Shown here: one piece after another, positions 16,231 through 24,257 of the stretch | Position numbering within the stretch: the first letter of the stretch is position 1 | Layout: every line of letters starts with the position of its first letter | Origin: Deltaproteobacteria bacterium | GTDB taxonomy: Bacteria > Desulfobacterota > Binatia > UBA9968 > JAJDTQ01 | Assembly: GCA_028818775.1 (NCBI GenBank) | Contig: JAPPNE010000048.1 | Span: 81,786-145,785 of the forward strand | DNA length: 64,000 nucleotides | Reading direction: 5' to 3' | Notes under the pieces: model-generated | What the model was told of the DNA's origin: nothing | Seen by the model: only the letters and a program-made list of their open reading frames with translations | Database searches by the model: none | Made by a program: the position numbers and the translations under genes

Positions 16231-17187
16231 TCAGGTCCCCGGGCGATCGGTCAGCTTGGGGATCACCTCCGAGGCGATGATCTCCACCTGCTCCGGCTGG
16301 TACCGGTACGGGATCAGGATGATCCGGTGCACGCCCGCGTCCACGTGGGCCTGGAGCTGCTCCACGCATTCGTCCACGGTGCCGCGGATGGCGTGCTCGA
16401 TGGTCGAGTCGCTCCACTTGGCGATGTCCCACTCGGTGGAGAGCCAGTGGCGCATGGGCGCGTCGGCTTCCTCGCGGGGCGGCCCGACATAGATGGCCAA
16501 CTGGTTGGTGGCCGTGAGCTTCGAGGGATCGCGGCCGGCCTTCTCGGCGGCGTCCAGTACCTTGGCCCAGCTCTTGGTGAAACCCTCGGGCGTGTAGAAG
16601 TAGGTCAGCCAGCCGTCGCCCTTGCGCCCGGCGCGCCGCAGCACGCGGTCGATGTAGCCGCCGATCAGGATGGGCGGATGGGGCTTCTGCACCGGCTTGG
16701 GCAGGAGCACGGCCGAGCGCAGGTTCAACTCGTCCACCTGCTCGGTGACGAAATCCTCGGTCCACAGCCGCACCAGCAGGTCGAGGTTGCGCTCGAAGAT
16801 ACGGCCGCGGTCCTTGAAGGAGATGCCCACCGCGTCGAACTCGCGCGCGTACCAGCCGGAGGCGGCCCCCAGGAGCAGGCGCCCGTTGGAGATCTGGTCC
16901 AGGCTGCCCAACACCTTGGCCGCCACCACCGGGTTGCGCAGCGGCAGCACCATCACGCCGGTGCCCAGGCGAACGCGCTTGGTGCGCACCGCGATGGCCG
17001 TAAGGATGGTCAGGGAGTCCAGCACCGGGAAGCTCGGGTCCACGCCCAGCAGGATATGGTCCCAGGCCCACAGCGACTCGAAGCCCAGTTCCTCGGCGCG
17101 CTCCGCGTAGCGCAGCAACCCCTCCACGTCCGGGGTCTCGCCCGGACCGACGAAATTTCGAATGGCGACGCCAAACTGTACCGGCAT
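16231..17187 (-). CDS. LLM class flavin-dependent (F420 or FMN) oxidoreductase
   Basis: This 318-residue protein has the bacterial-luciferase-like TIM barrel: an N-terminal strand with QFGVAIRNFVGPGETPD, the segment RAEELGFESLWAWDHIL, then RLGTGVMVLPLRNPVVAAK and RLLLGAASGWYAREFDAVG. LLM enzymes act as FMN-dependent monooxygenases or F420-dependent dehydrogenases; sequence does not separate the two here. In this operon it could hydroxylate or open the ring produced by the Mo-hydroxylase (inference). AGGAG lies about ten bases before ATG 17187. It sits between the CoA-transferase and Mo-hydroxylase genes, with 12 and 2 base gaps. Confidence 0.87.
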   Translation of the reverse strand: MPVQFGVAIRNFVGPGETPDVEGLLRYAERAEELGFESLWAWDHILLGVDPSFPVLDSLTILTAIAVRTKRVRLGTGVMVLPLRNPVVAAKVLGSLDQISNGRLLLGAASGWYAREFDAVGISFKDRGRIFERNLDLLVRLWTEDFVTEQVDELNLRSAVLLPKPVQKPHPPILIGGYIDRVLRRAGRKGDGWLTYFYTPEGFTKSWAKVLDAAEKAGRDPSKLTATNQLAIYVGPPREEADAPMRHWLSTEWDIAKWSDSTIEHAIRGTVDECVEQLQAHVDAGVHRIILIPYRYQPEQVEIIASEVIPKLTDRPGT

Positions 17188-17199
17188 GCGTTGTTTCTC

Positions 17200-17961
17200 C
17201 TACCCGAGGAAATTCCTCTCGGGGTCGATGCTGCGAAGGGTCTCCAGTTCCTCGGCGCTGGGCGGCTCGGTCACCGGGACGTGCTCGGGCGCCGGCAGCT
17301 CGAAACCTGTATTGTCCCGCACCTGCTGGACGGTGACCCCGGGGTGGAGGCTCTCCAGTTGCAGGCGCCGGCTCTGCGGATCGAACGCCAGGGTGCCCAG
17401 GTGGGTGACGATGCGGCTCACGGTGCCGAAGACGAGCCCGGCGTCACGGCGCGAGTCGCCGCCCGACAGAAAGCCCGGACTGGTCACGAAGTCCACCTTC
17501 GGTACGAAGCGGCGCCGCTCGTGCATGGTCACCACCATGACCCGGCGGCACAACGAGATGATATCGTTGGCGCCGCCGCTGCCGGGCAGGCGCACCTTGG
17601 GACGCTCGTAGCCGCCGATGACGCTGGAGTTGAGGTTGCCGTAGGGGTCGATCTGCGCGCCGCCCACGAAACCCACGTCGAGGAACCCCCGCTGCGCGAA
17701 CAGGAACGTGTCGGTGATGCCCGGCAGCATCTGCGCCCGCGGCGCGGTGCGCATCTCGTTGGTGGAGTACGGCAGCCGTCCGGGCACCATGCGCGGCCCC
17801 ATGCTGCCGCCTTCCACCACGATGACGAGCTGCGGCGCACGCGTCTTCTGCGCCAGCACCGCGGCCACCAGGGGCACGCCCACTCCGGCGAACACGGAGG
17901 TGACGCCGGCGAGCTGGCGCGCCGCGACCACGGCCAGAAGCTCGGTGTCCGAGTAGCTCAT
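17200..17961 (-). CDS. CoA-transferase beta subunit (glutaconate CoA-transferase B-like)
   Basis: This 253-residue protein matches the B subunit of family I CoA-transferases. VIVVEGGSMGPR contains the glutamate expected to form the acyl-CoA thioester, and GFVGGAQIDPYGNLNSS and LPGSGGANDIISLCRR are typical. It would transfer CoA from a donor such as acetyl- or succinyl-CoA to a dicarboxylic or oxo acid product of the pathway. ATG 17961 overlaps the stop of the A subunit (ATGA, 17958-17961). The substrate is not readable from sequence. Confidence 0.9.
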   Translation of the reverse strand: MSYSDTELLAVVAARQLAGVTSVFAGVGVPLVAAVLAQKTRAPQLVIVVEGGSMGPRMVPGRLPYSTNEMRTAPRAQMLPGITDTFLFAQRGFLDVGFVGGAQIDPYGNLNSSVIGGYERPKVRLPGSGGANDIISLCRRVMVVTMHERRRFVPKVDFVTSPGFLSGGDSRRDAGLVFGTVSRIVTHLGTLAFDPQSRRLQLESLHPGVTVQQVRDNTGFELPAPEHVPVTEPPSAEELETLRSIDPERNFLG

Positions 17962-18914
17962 CGCGGCCCCAGAAGCTCCTCGGCGCAGCGCCGTTGGCGT
18001 TCCAGCGCCTCTTCGCCGAAGAGCGCCAGATACTGCTCGTGGCCGGAAACGCCGTGGACGTAGCGCTCCAGGTAGTCGTTGACGGCGCCGGTGCCGCGCG
18101 CCTTGACGGCGTCGGTATAGGCCTCGAAGTGGGCGAAGTCGGCCTCGTAGAGGCCGTAGCATTCGTGCGGGAAGGAACCGTAGGCCATCTCCACCACCGC
18201 GTCCACCACGAGCCCCGGGATCACCGTGCGGTCCGGCTGGCGGCGGATCTCCTCCTCGTCGACGATCTCCTCGGCCGTGACGATGACGGTGGCGGCGGCC
18301 TTGGCGATATCCGTGTCCATGTGCGGATAGCCGTCGATCTGGCAGTTGCCGAAGCGGTCGGCGCGGTGCACGTGGAGCAACGCCACCTCCGGGAACAGGG
18401 CCGGCACCAGGCACAAGGTCTCCCCGGTGAACGGGCACTCCATGGTCTTGGTATCGGTCACGCCCATGAGGTCCGAGCCCAGCATGGTGAGGGTGGGCAG
18501 GAACGGCACCCCCATGGCGCCGGCGCGGTAGCGCAGCCCGAGCCCCAGATGGCTCCATTCCTCGAAGCGGATGCGTCCGCCTTCCACCTCCTCGCGCAGC
18601 TTGAGGGACAGGCCCCAAGGTAGCGCGATGTCGAACCAACTGGTCATGAGGCCGTCCACGGCCTTGGACGCCATGAACAGCTCGCCCTCGTAACACATGA
18701 GGTTGCGCGACAGGGTGAGGCCGCGCCGTCCCTGGCGGAGGACCTCCATGAGCGCCGCCAGCGGGCTGCGCGAGAAGAGGCAGCCGCCGATGGCGATATG
18801 GTCGCCGTCGCGGACCTTTCGGACCGCCTCTGTCAGGGTGGTGCGCTTGTCGCCCGTGGACTGGGGCTTCGCCTCGAGCCGCCTCCGGGCTTCCACGAAA
18901 TCAGCCGACTTCAT
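17958..18914 (-). CDS. CoA-transferase alpha subunit (glutaconate CoA-transferase A-like)
   Basis: This 318-residue protein is the A subunit: VRDGDHIAIGGCLFSRSPLA is the CoA-binding glycine loop, and VALLHVHRADRFGNCQIDGY is a strongly conserved segment. It pairs with the B subunit encoded by the overlapping downstream gene. It appears to be the first gene of the operon that runs through the LLM, Mo-hydroxylase, maleate-isomerase-like and DUF6282 genes, so its promoter should lie in 18915-19124. GAGGAGG stands about twelve bases upstream of ATG 18914, a rather long spacing. Confidence 0.9.
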   Translation of the reverse strand: MKSADFVEARRRLEAKPQSTGDKRTTLTEAVRKVRDGDHIAIGGCLFSRSPLAALMEVLRQGRRGLTLSRNLMCYEGELFMASKAVDGLMTSWFDIALPWGLSLKLREEVEGGRIRFEEWSHLGLGLRYRAGAMGVPFLPTLTMLGSDLMGVTDTKTMECPFTGETLCLVPALFPEVALLHVHRADRFGNCQIDGYPHMDTDIAKAAATVIVTAEEIVDEEEIRRQPDRTVIPGLVVDAVVEMAYGSFPHECYGLYEADFAHFEAYTDAVKARGTGAVNDYLERYVHGVSGHEQYLALFGEEALERQRRCAEELLGPR

Positions 18915-19124
18915 AAGGAGAGAGCGCCTCCTCGCGACCCTCCGGTGAGGCTGTCGGAGCCGGGATAATCAGGAGTCTGCATCGTGTCCGTTGTGCGCTC
19001 CGCCATGCTCACGGCTGCTAACACCTTACCCGGATTCAGTCAACTCTACCGGGACGCTGATCCATGCGGACGAGCACGACGCTCCAGGGATGGCTTGGTC
19101 CAATTGGTGGCCTGTAACAGGCCA
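18915..19124. other. Intergenic region upstream of the CoA-transferase/Mo-hydroxylase operon
   Basis: These 210 bases separate miaA from the catabolic operon, both transcribed leftward. I see no convincing open frame, hairpin terminator or strong promoter consensus. It should contain the operon promoter and any regulator site. Confidence 0.5.
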
Positions 19125-20054
19125 CTAATGCCCGACCAGAAAGCGAGCGCAAAGCTCGCCGATGGCGTCGGTGCGTTCGGGGTGAAGCCATTTGAGACCA
19201 GGGTCGGCGCGAAACCACGTGAGCTGGCGCTTGGCCAGACGCCGGGTCGCCTGCTGCATGGCGGCCAGCATGGCGGACTCGTCGAGATGGCCGGCGAGAC
19301 ACTGCACCGCCTGGCGGTAGCCGACGCTCTGCATGCTGCGCAGGCCCGCGTGATAGCCTCGCTCCAGCAGCACCCGTGTCTCGTCGAGCAGGCCGGCCGC
19401 CAGCATCTCGGCACAGCGCCGGTCGATGCGCTCGTAGAGTTCCGTGCGCGGCCGCTCCAGCGCCACTCCGAGCACGTCGAAGGGACGGTCGCCAAAACCA
19501 TGGGCGCGCTGCCATTCGCTCAACGGCCGGCCCGTGTGCGCGTGAACCTCCAACGCGCGCACGATGCGCACCCGGTCCCGCGGCTCAATGCGCCGCGCCG
19601 CTTCCGGGTCCACGCGTTCGAGCCGCTCGAAGAGGTGGCCGACGCCGTGCTCTGCCGCGGCCCGTTCCAGGTCGGCGCGGAGCGCCGCATCCCGGGCCGG
19701 CCCCTCGAAGAGGCCCCGCGTCAGCGCCTTCACGTACAGTCCGGTGCCGCCGGCCACCAACACGTTGCGCCCGCGCGCGTGTATGCCCTCGATGGCAGCC
19801 AGAGCGCGCTCCCTGAACAGCGCCGCGTTGAAGTCCTCGTCCGGGTCCACCACGTCCAGCAGGTGGTGCGGCACCCGCCGCCGCTGCTCCGACGTGGGCT
19901 TGGCCGTGCCGATGTCCATGTAGCGGTACACCTGCATGGAGTCGGCGCTGACGATCTCCGCATCGAGACGCTCCGCAACATCCAGGGCCACGTCGGTCTT
20001 GCCCACGCCGGTGGCGCCCACGATGCACACGATCCTGGGTTTGGCGGCCGTCAT
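19125..20054 (-). CDS. miaA: tRNA dimethylallyltransferase
   Basis: This 309-residue protein has the P-loop IVGATGVGKTDVALDVA, the DMAPP/tRNA-site segment SADSMQVYRYMDIGTAKPT and VAGGTGLYVKALTRG, all diagnostic of MiaA. It transfers a dimethylallyl group to N6 of A37 in tRNAs reading U-initial codons. It follows mutL on the same strand with a 34-base gap, the widely conserved mutL-miaA order; hfq, which often follows, is not present. The length is normal. Confidence 0.96.
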   Translation of the reverse strand: MTAAKPRIVCIVGATGVGKTDVALDVAERLDAEIVSADSMQVYRYMDIGTAKPTSEQRRRVPHHLLDVVDPDEDFNAALFRERALAAIEGIHARGRNVLVAGGTGLYVKALTRGLFEGPARDAALRADLERAAAEHGVGHLFERLERVDPEAARRIEPRDRVRIVRALEVHAHTGRPLSEWQRAHGFGDRPFDVLGVALERPRTELYERIDRRCAEMLAAGLLDETRVLLERGYHAGLRSMQSVGYRQAVQCLAGHLDESAMLAAMQQATRRLAKRQLTWFRADPGLKWLHPERTDAIGELCARFLVGH

Positions 20055-20088
20055 GATGGCATTGCGGCGGGCACGATGCCCGGCCCGG

Positions 20089-21843
20089 TCAGGCTCGGCG
20101 GAACATGCGCTCCAACTGGCCGCGGCTGAACTGCACCATGACCGGGCGGCCGTGGGGGCACTGGGTGGCGAACTCGGTGCGGTCGAGCTCGCGCAGCAGC
20201 GCCTCCATCTCTTCCTTTTCGAGCGCGCGGTTGGCGCGGATGACGCTGTGGCACGCGATGGTCATCAGCCGCTCCTGGAAGCCCCGGTGCAATTCCGCCG
20301 AGTGGCCGGTCTCGGCGAGGTCGCTGACGATGGCGCGCACGGCGTCGCGGTAGTCGCCCTGGGCCAGGAGCGCCGGCACCGCCCTGAGCGAGAAGGTGTT
20401 GCGGCCGAACGGCTCCAGCGTGAACCCCGCACGCTCCAGCGTGCCCAGGTGCTCCTCCAGCACCAAGGCCTCGGTAACCGGCAACTCCAGGATCTGCGGC
20501 ATCAGCAGTTCCTGGCGTTCGATGCGTCCCTGCTCCAGATCCTCGTGCATGCGCTGGTAGGCGATGCGCTCGTGCGCGGCGTGCTGGTCGATAAGCACCA
20601 TTCCCGGGCCGCCCTGGCACAGGATGTAGCAACCCAGCACCTGCCCCACCACGGTCAGCGACGCAAAGGGGCCGGGCTCCGCGGCCGTCGGCGGCGCGGG
20701 CGTCGAGAGTCCGGCCGCGTCCTGAAGGGCGCGGCGCGGGCCCAGCGGCAGCACCGGTTGGTTCTTGCCCGCGTGGTAGGGTAGCGGCGATTCGTTGACG
20801 CCACCGACGGGAGGCAGCGCCGGCCGCGCTTCGCCGGGCGGCGCCGGCACCACGCCTTCAGCCGCCTCCCTCAAACCCCCGCGCACCGCGTGCAGCACGG
20901 TTTCGTAAAGCTCGGACTGGCGCCGGAAGCGCACCTCGGTCTTGGCCGGGTGCACGTTCACGTCCACGTATGCGTGGGGGATCTCCAGGTAGAGGATCGT
21001 CGCCGGGTAGCGCCCCTTCATGAGCAGCGTGTCGTAGGCCTTGAGCATGGCGTGGTTCAACAGCCGGTCGCGCACGAAGCGGCGGTTGACGAAGCTCACC
21101 ATGTAGCGGGAGTTGCCGAAGGATTTGGGCGCCTGGCTGGCGAAACCGGTGCAGAGCACGTGCTCGCCGTTCAGCGAGAACGGGGCCAGATCACTTCCGG
21201 CGTCGCCGAACACTTGGCGCACGCGGTCCTGGAGACGCGTCGTGGCGACGTAGTCCGCCAGGCGCTTGCCGCCGTGATGCAGGCGGAAGTGCACCGACGG
21301 GTGCGCCAGCGCCGTGCGGTTGACCACGTCGGTCACGTACTTGATCTCGGTGCGCGGCGCCTTCATGAACTTGAGGCGCGCGGGCACGTGGAAGAAGAGG
21401 TCGCGCACCTCGACCGTGGTGCCCACGGGACAGCCGGCGGCCGTGGGAACGCCCTTGCGGCCGTTCTCCACCCGGTAGCGGCAGCCCGCCTCCTCGGACG
21501 CGGGGCGCGAAACCATCTCCACCGAGGCCACCGAGGCGATGCTGGGCAGCGCCTCGCCGCGGAAGCCCATGGTGGCGATGGCCGCGAGGTCGGCCTCGTC
21601 CCTGATCTTGCTGGTGGAATGGCGCTCGAAGGCCAGGGAAACGTCTTCCGCGGCCACCCCCTCGCCGTCGTCGCTCACCCGGATGAGGGAGGTGCCGTTG
21701 CCTTCCACGAGCACGGAGATTTCCGTGGCCCCGGCGTCAAGGGCGTTGTCCAACAGTTCCTTCACCACGGACGCCGGCCGTTCCACCACTTCGCCGGCGG
21801 CGATGCGGTCGATCAGGTTGTCGGGCAGCACCGCGATCTTCAT
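20089..21843 (-). CDS. mutL: DNA mismatch repair protein MutL
   Basis: This 584-residue protein has the GHKL ATPase motifs at the N-terminus: VVKELLDNALDAGAT, VSDDGEGV and GFRGEALPSIASV. The C-terminal dimerisation domain includes LIDQHAAHERIAYQ, ACHSVIRAN and CPHGRP, the set seen in MutL proteins with latent endonuclease activity. In the DQHA(x)2E(x)4E motif the second Glu is Gln here, which may weaken nicking. The ATG at 21843 gives the canonical start MKIAVLPDNLIDRIAAGEVV. It lies nine bases downstream of the maleylacetate-reductase-like gene. Confidence 0.96.
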   Translation of the reverse strand: MKIAVLPDNLIDRIAAGEVVERPASVVKELLDNALDAGATEISVLVEGNGTSLIRVSDDGEGVAAEDVSLAFERHSTSKIRDEADLAAIATMGFRGEALPSIASVASVEMVSRPASEEAGCRYRVENGRKGVPTAAGCPVGTTVEVRDLFFHVPARLKFMKAPRTEIKYVTDVVNRTALAHPSVHFRLHHGGKRLADYVATTRLQDRVRQVFGDAGSDLAPFSLNGEHVLCTGFASQAPKSFGNSRYMVSFVNRRFVRDRLLNHAMLKAYDTLLMKGRYPATILYLEIPHAYVDVNVHPAKTEVRFRRQSELYETVLHAVRGGLREAAEGVVPAPPGEARPALPPVGGVNESPLPYHAGKNQPVLPLGPRRALQDAAGLSTPAPPTAAEPGPFASLTVVGQVLGCYILCQGGPGMVLIDQHAAHERIAYQRMHEDLEQGRIERQELLMPQILELPVTEALVLEEHLGTLERAGFTLEPFGRNTFSLRAVPALLAQGDYRDAVRAIVSDLAETGHSAELHRGFQERLMTIACHSVIRANRALEKEEMEALLRELDRTEFATQCPHGRPVMVQFSRGQLERMFRRA

Positions 21844-21852
21844 GACACGCGC

Positions 21853-23025
21853 CTACCAGGCCATCTCCAGGCACTCCAGCACCTGCGACGCCGAGTGGAT
21901 CTTCTTGGGGTTGTTGTGGGTGCTGATGTCGTCCAGGGCCGCCTCGGCCAGCGACGGCAGTGCGTCGCGCGGGATCTCCAGGTCCCGGAGCCGCAGCGGC
22001 AGTCCCATGTCGACGTTCATACGGTACACCACCTCGGGGGCCTCGGCCGCGGCCTTGAGGTCGTCGGGCTCGTTGACCCCCATGACCCGGGCCATGCGCG
22101 CCATGGCGTCGGTGGTGCCGTCGAGGTTCCAGCGCATGGCGTAGGGCAGCATCAAGGCGTGGATGTTGGCGTGGGGCACGGTGAAGCGGCCGCCGATCAC
22201 ATGGACGATGCCGTGGTGAATGCCGGTCCAGGCGCTGTAGACCCCCAAGCTGGAAAGAGTTGCCGCCACCTGCATTTCGCCGATGGCCTCCAAGTCGTTC
22301 ATGTCCGCCACCAGCCGAGGCAGGTAGGTGGTAATGGGTCCGATGGCCGCCAGGCAGTAGGCTTGGCTCAGAATCTGGGTCTGGGTCGAGTATACGGCCT
22401 CCACGCAGTGCGCCAGCGCGTTCATTCCGGACGCCGCCAGGAGCTTGGGCGGGGCCGTCTGCGCCGCCTCCGGGTCCAGCATGACCGTCCGCGGCGACAT
22501 CTTGGGATCGGCCAGGATGAGCTTGTGGCCTCCTTCCGCCAGCCCCGCCGAATAGCTGTACTCGCCGCCGGAAAAGGTCGTCGGGATGGCGATGTGCGGC
22601 AGCTTGGGCGCCGGCATGGGCGGCACTTCCTTCTTGTCCGGCGGGATGAAGTGAGTGGCCAAGTCCTTCAGCGGACGGCCTTCCGAAATGAGCGCGGCCA
22701 TGCCCTTGGCGGTGTCGATGGAGCTGCCGCCGCCGACGCTGACGAAGGCGTCGGCCGCAGCATCCGTCGCCTCTTTCGCCGCCACCGCGATGGAGTCCGT
22801 GGGCGAATGGGGCTGCACGGTATCGAAGACGCCCACGCAAAGGTCGCCTAATGCCGACCGGACCGCGTCCAGCAGGTAGGATCTGGCGATGGAAGGCGAA
22901 GTCACAACGAACACGCGTTCCGCGCCCAGGCGCCGTACCTCGTCCGCCAATTGTTTCACGACCCCGCGGCCGAAAACGATGCGCTCCACGCGCGGATTGC
23001 TGTACTCGAACGGGAAAACCGCCAT
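21853..23025 (-). CDS. Iron-containing alcohol dehydrogenase, maleylacetate reductase-like
   Basis: This 390-residue protein is a group III Fe-dependent dehydrogenase. The N-terminus FEYSNPRVERIVFGRGVV is typical of maleylacetate reductases. VGGGSSIDTAKGMA binds NAD(P), and metal ligands are in GMNALAHCVEAV and IHHGIVHVIGGRF followed by PHANIHALMLP. Maleylacetate reductase makes 3-oxoadipate from ring-cleavage products of hydroxyquinol or chlorocatechols. Its position upstream of mutL is unusual, but aromatic-catabolic genes surround it. The exact substrate is uncertain because related enzymes reduce aldehydes or oxidise alcohols. Confidence 0.83.
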   Translation of the reverse strand: MAVFPFEYSNPRVERIVFGRGVVKQLADEVRRLGAERVFVVTSPSIARSYLLDAVRSALGDLCVGVFDTVQPHSPTDSIAVAAKEATDAAADAFVSVGGGSSIDTAKGMAALISEGRPLKDLATHFIPPDKKEVPPMPAPKLPHIAIPTTFSGGEYSYSAGLAEGGHKLILADPKMSPRTVMLDPEAAQTAPPKLLAASGMNALAHCVEAVYSTQTQILSQAYCLAAIGPITTYLPRLVADMNDLEAIGEMQVAATLSSLGVYSAWTGIHHGIVHVIGGRFTVPHANIHALMLPYAMRWNLDGTTDAMARMARVMGVNEPDDLKAAAEAPEVVYRMNVDMGLPLRLRDLEIPRDALPSLAEAALDDISTHNNPKKIHSASQVLECLEMAW

Positions 23026-23115
23026 CCGTTACCTCCTCGCTGATCCGTCAGGTGTGGGGTACCGAGCCGGGTTTGTCAACGGCGCCGCGTGCACATGTCC
23101 AACAGAATGCTTCGG

Positions 23116-24003
23116 TCAACCCCCGTGACTCAGCACCCAGACCCCGCCGACGATGCAAGCCGCGGCCAGCCCGTCCCGCAGCGTCACGGTTTCCAGGGCC
23201 CTGAGGGTGAAGTGGGACAGCGCGAAGGTGATGAGCGGGGAGATGCGCCAGATGGGCGCCACCAGGACCGCGGGGGCCAGCAGGAGCGCATGGTAGGTGC
23301 AGAGCGAGGCGAGGGCCTCCGTGACGCCGCCAATGGCGAAGAGCACTCCACTCTTGAACGGCACCCGTTCCTGCCGCCAAGCCTGGATGCCCAACCAGGG
23401 GCCGGCCGTGAACAGCAGCACCGTGGACGTTATGTGGTTGATCAGGGTCGCGAAGGCCGGCACCCCGGCTGCCAGCAAGCCCCATTTCTTGAAGACCGGA
23501 TTAATGCCGAAGGCCAACGAGGACAACAGCGGGTACATGAAGTAGACCAGCCGGTTGGGAGCGCCCTCTTCTTCGAGCGGACTGACCGTCAGGAACAGCA
23601 CGCCGGCCACGATCACCACTACCCCGACGAGGATTTCCCAGCCCACGTGCTCGCTCAGGAACACCCATCCGAGCAGCACGGTGACGAGCGGCGAGGAGTT
23701 CTTGACCGTCACCGACTTCGACGCTCCGACACTGTCGATGCCGAGGTTCAGAAAGACCTTCCCAAGGCACGCCGCCACGCCGGTGAGCGTGAAGGAGAGC
23801 ACCGGGAGCCAGTCCAGCGTCACGAACTCCCCGCGCCAAGCCGTCGCCGCCACCAGGGTCGCCAGGGACCAGTACTGGGTCCAGAGCGTCGCCATGGTGA
23901 CGTTCGACTCCGCCATGCCCTTTTTGATCAAGGTCGGGACCACGCCCCAGATGATGCCGGCGGCGAGAGCGTAGAGGATGGCCAGGGTGAGGTCGTCGAT
24001 CAT
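23116..24003 (-). CDS. EamA/DMT-family transporter
   Basis: This 295-residue hydrophobic protein has about ten membrane helices in two halves, as in EamA carriers. It begins MIDDLTLAILYALAAGIIWG, and the second half has LSSLAFGINPVFKKWG. ATG 24003 is preferred; the frame extends farther upstream, but that part is hydrophilic and unrelated to the family. It is transcribed divergently from the carboxyltransferase operon at 24258, suggesting a shared regulatory region and perhaps a shared substrate. Not closely similar by eye to the DMT gene at 520. Confidence 0.83.
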   Translation of the reverse strand: MIDDLTLAILYALAAGIIWGVVPTLIKKGMAESNVTMATLWTQYWSLATLVAATAWRGEFVTLDWLPVLSFTLTGVAACLGKVFLNLGIDSVGASKSVTVKNSSPLVTVLLGWVFLSEHVGWEILVGVVVIVAGVLFLTVSPLEEEGAPNRLVYFMYPLLSSLAFGINPVFKKWGLLAAGVPAFATLINHITSTVLLFTAGPWLGIQAWRQERVPFKSGVLFAIGGVTEALASLCTYHALLLAPAVLVAPIWRISPLITFALSHFTLRALETVTLRDGLAAACIVGGVWVLSHGG

Positions 24004-24156
24004 GGAAGAGGCTGGGCGTGTCGCTGGAGGCACGCAAGCGCGGGCAGTTCTGGAGATAGACCAAGTCCATGAGTAAATCAATTGACTCGGGCCGCGAAGA
24101 GCGTGGACATCCTGCGTCGACCCGGCTAGCGTCCTGTCTGGCGGATTCGCTCCAAG

Positions 24157-24185
24157 TTGACACCTCCGGACCCTGCGGGCATCAT
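24157..24185 (+). promoter_or_regulatory. Candidate sigma-70 promoter of the carboxyltransferase operon
   Basis: TTGACA at 24157-24162 is a perfect -35 box, followed after 17 bases by CATCAT at 24180-24185, four of six bases of the -10 consensus. Transcription would start near 24192, about 66 bases before the ATG at 24258. It lies in the 254-base divergent gap with the DMT exporter; no operator was recognised. Confidence 0.45.
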
Positions 24186-24257
24186 TCTGGAAACCGACAC
24201 ACTCCGTATCGGAACACCCTAAGTATCGAACCGCACTGAAGGAGCCGGGGACCAACC

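Noticed and set aside
15335-17071. 578-codon frame as a fusion of FAD subunit with an upstream domain
   Set aside because: The upstream part is antisense-quality sequence in the LLM gene; the FAD subunit starts properly at 16228.
20890-22851. Long + strand frame opposite mutL and the Fe-dependent dehydrogenase
   Set aside because: Shadow of two well-recognised genes; His/Arg/Val-rich with no domain.
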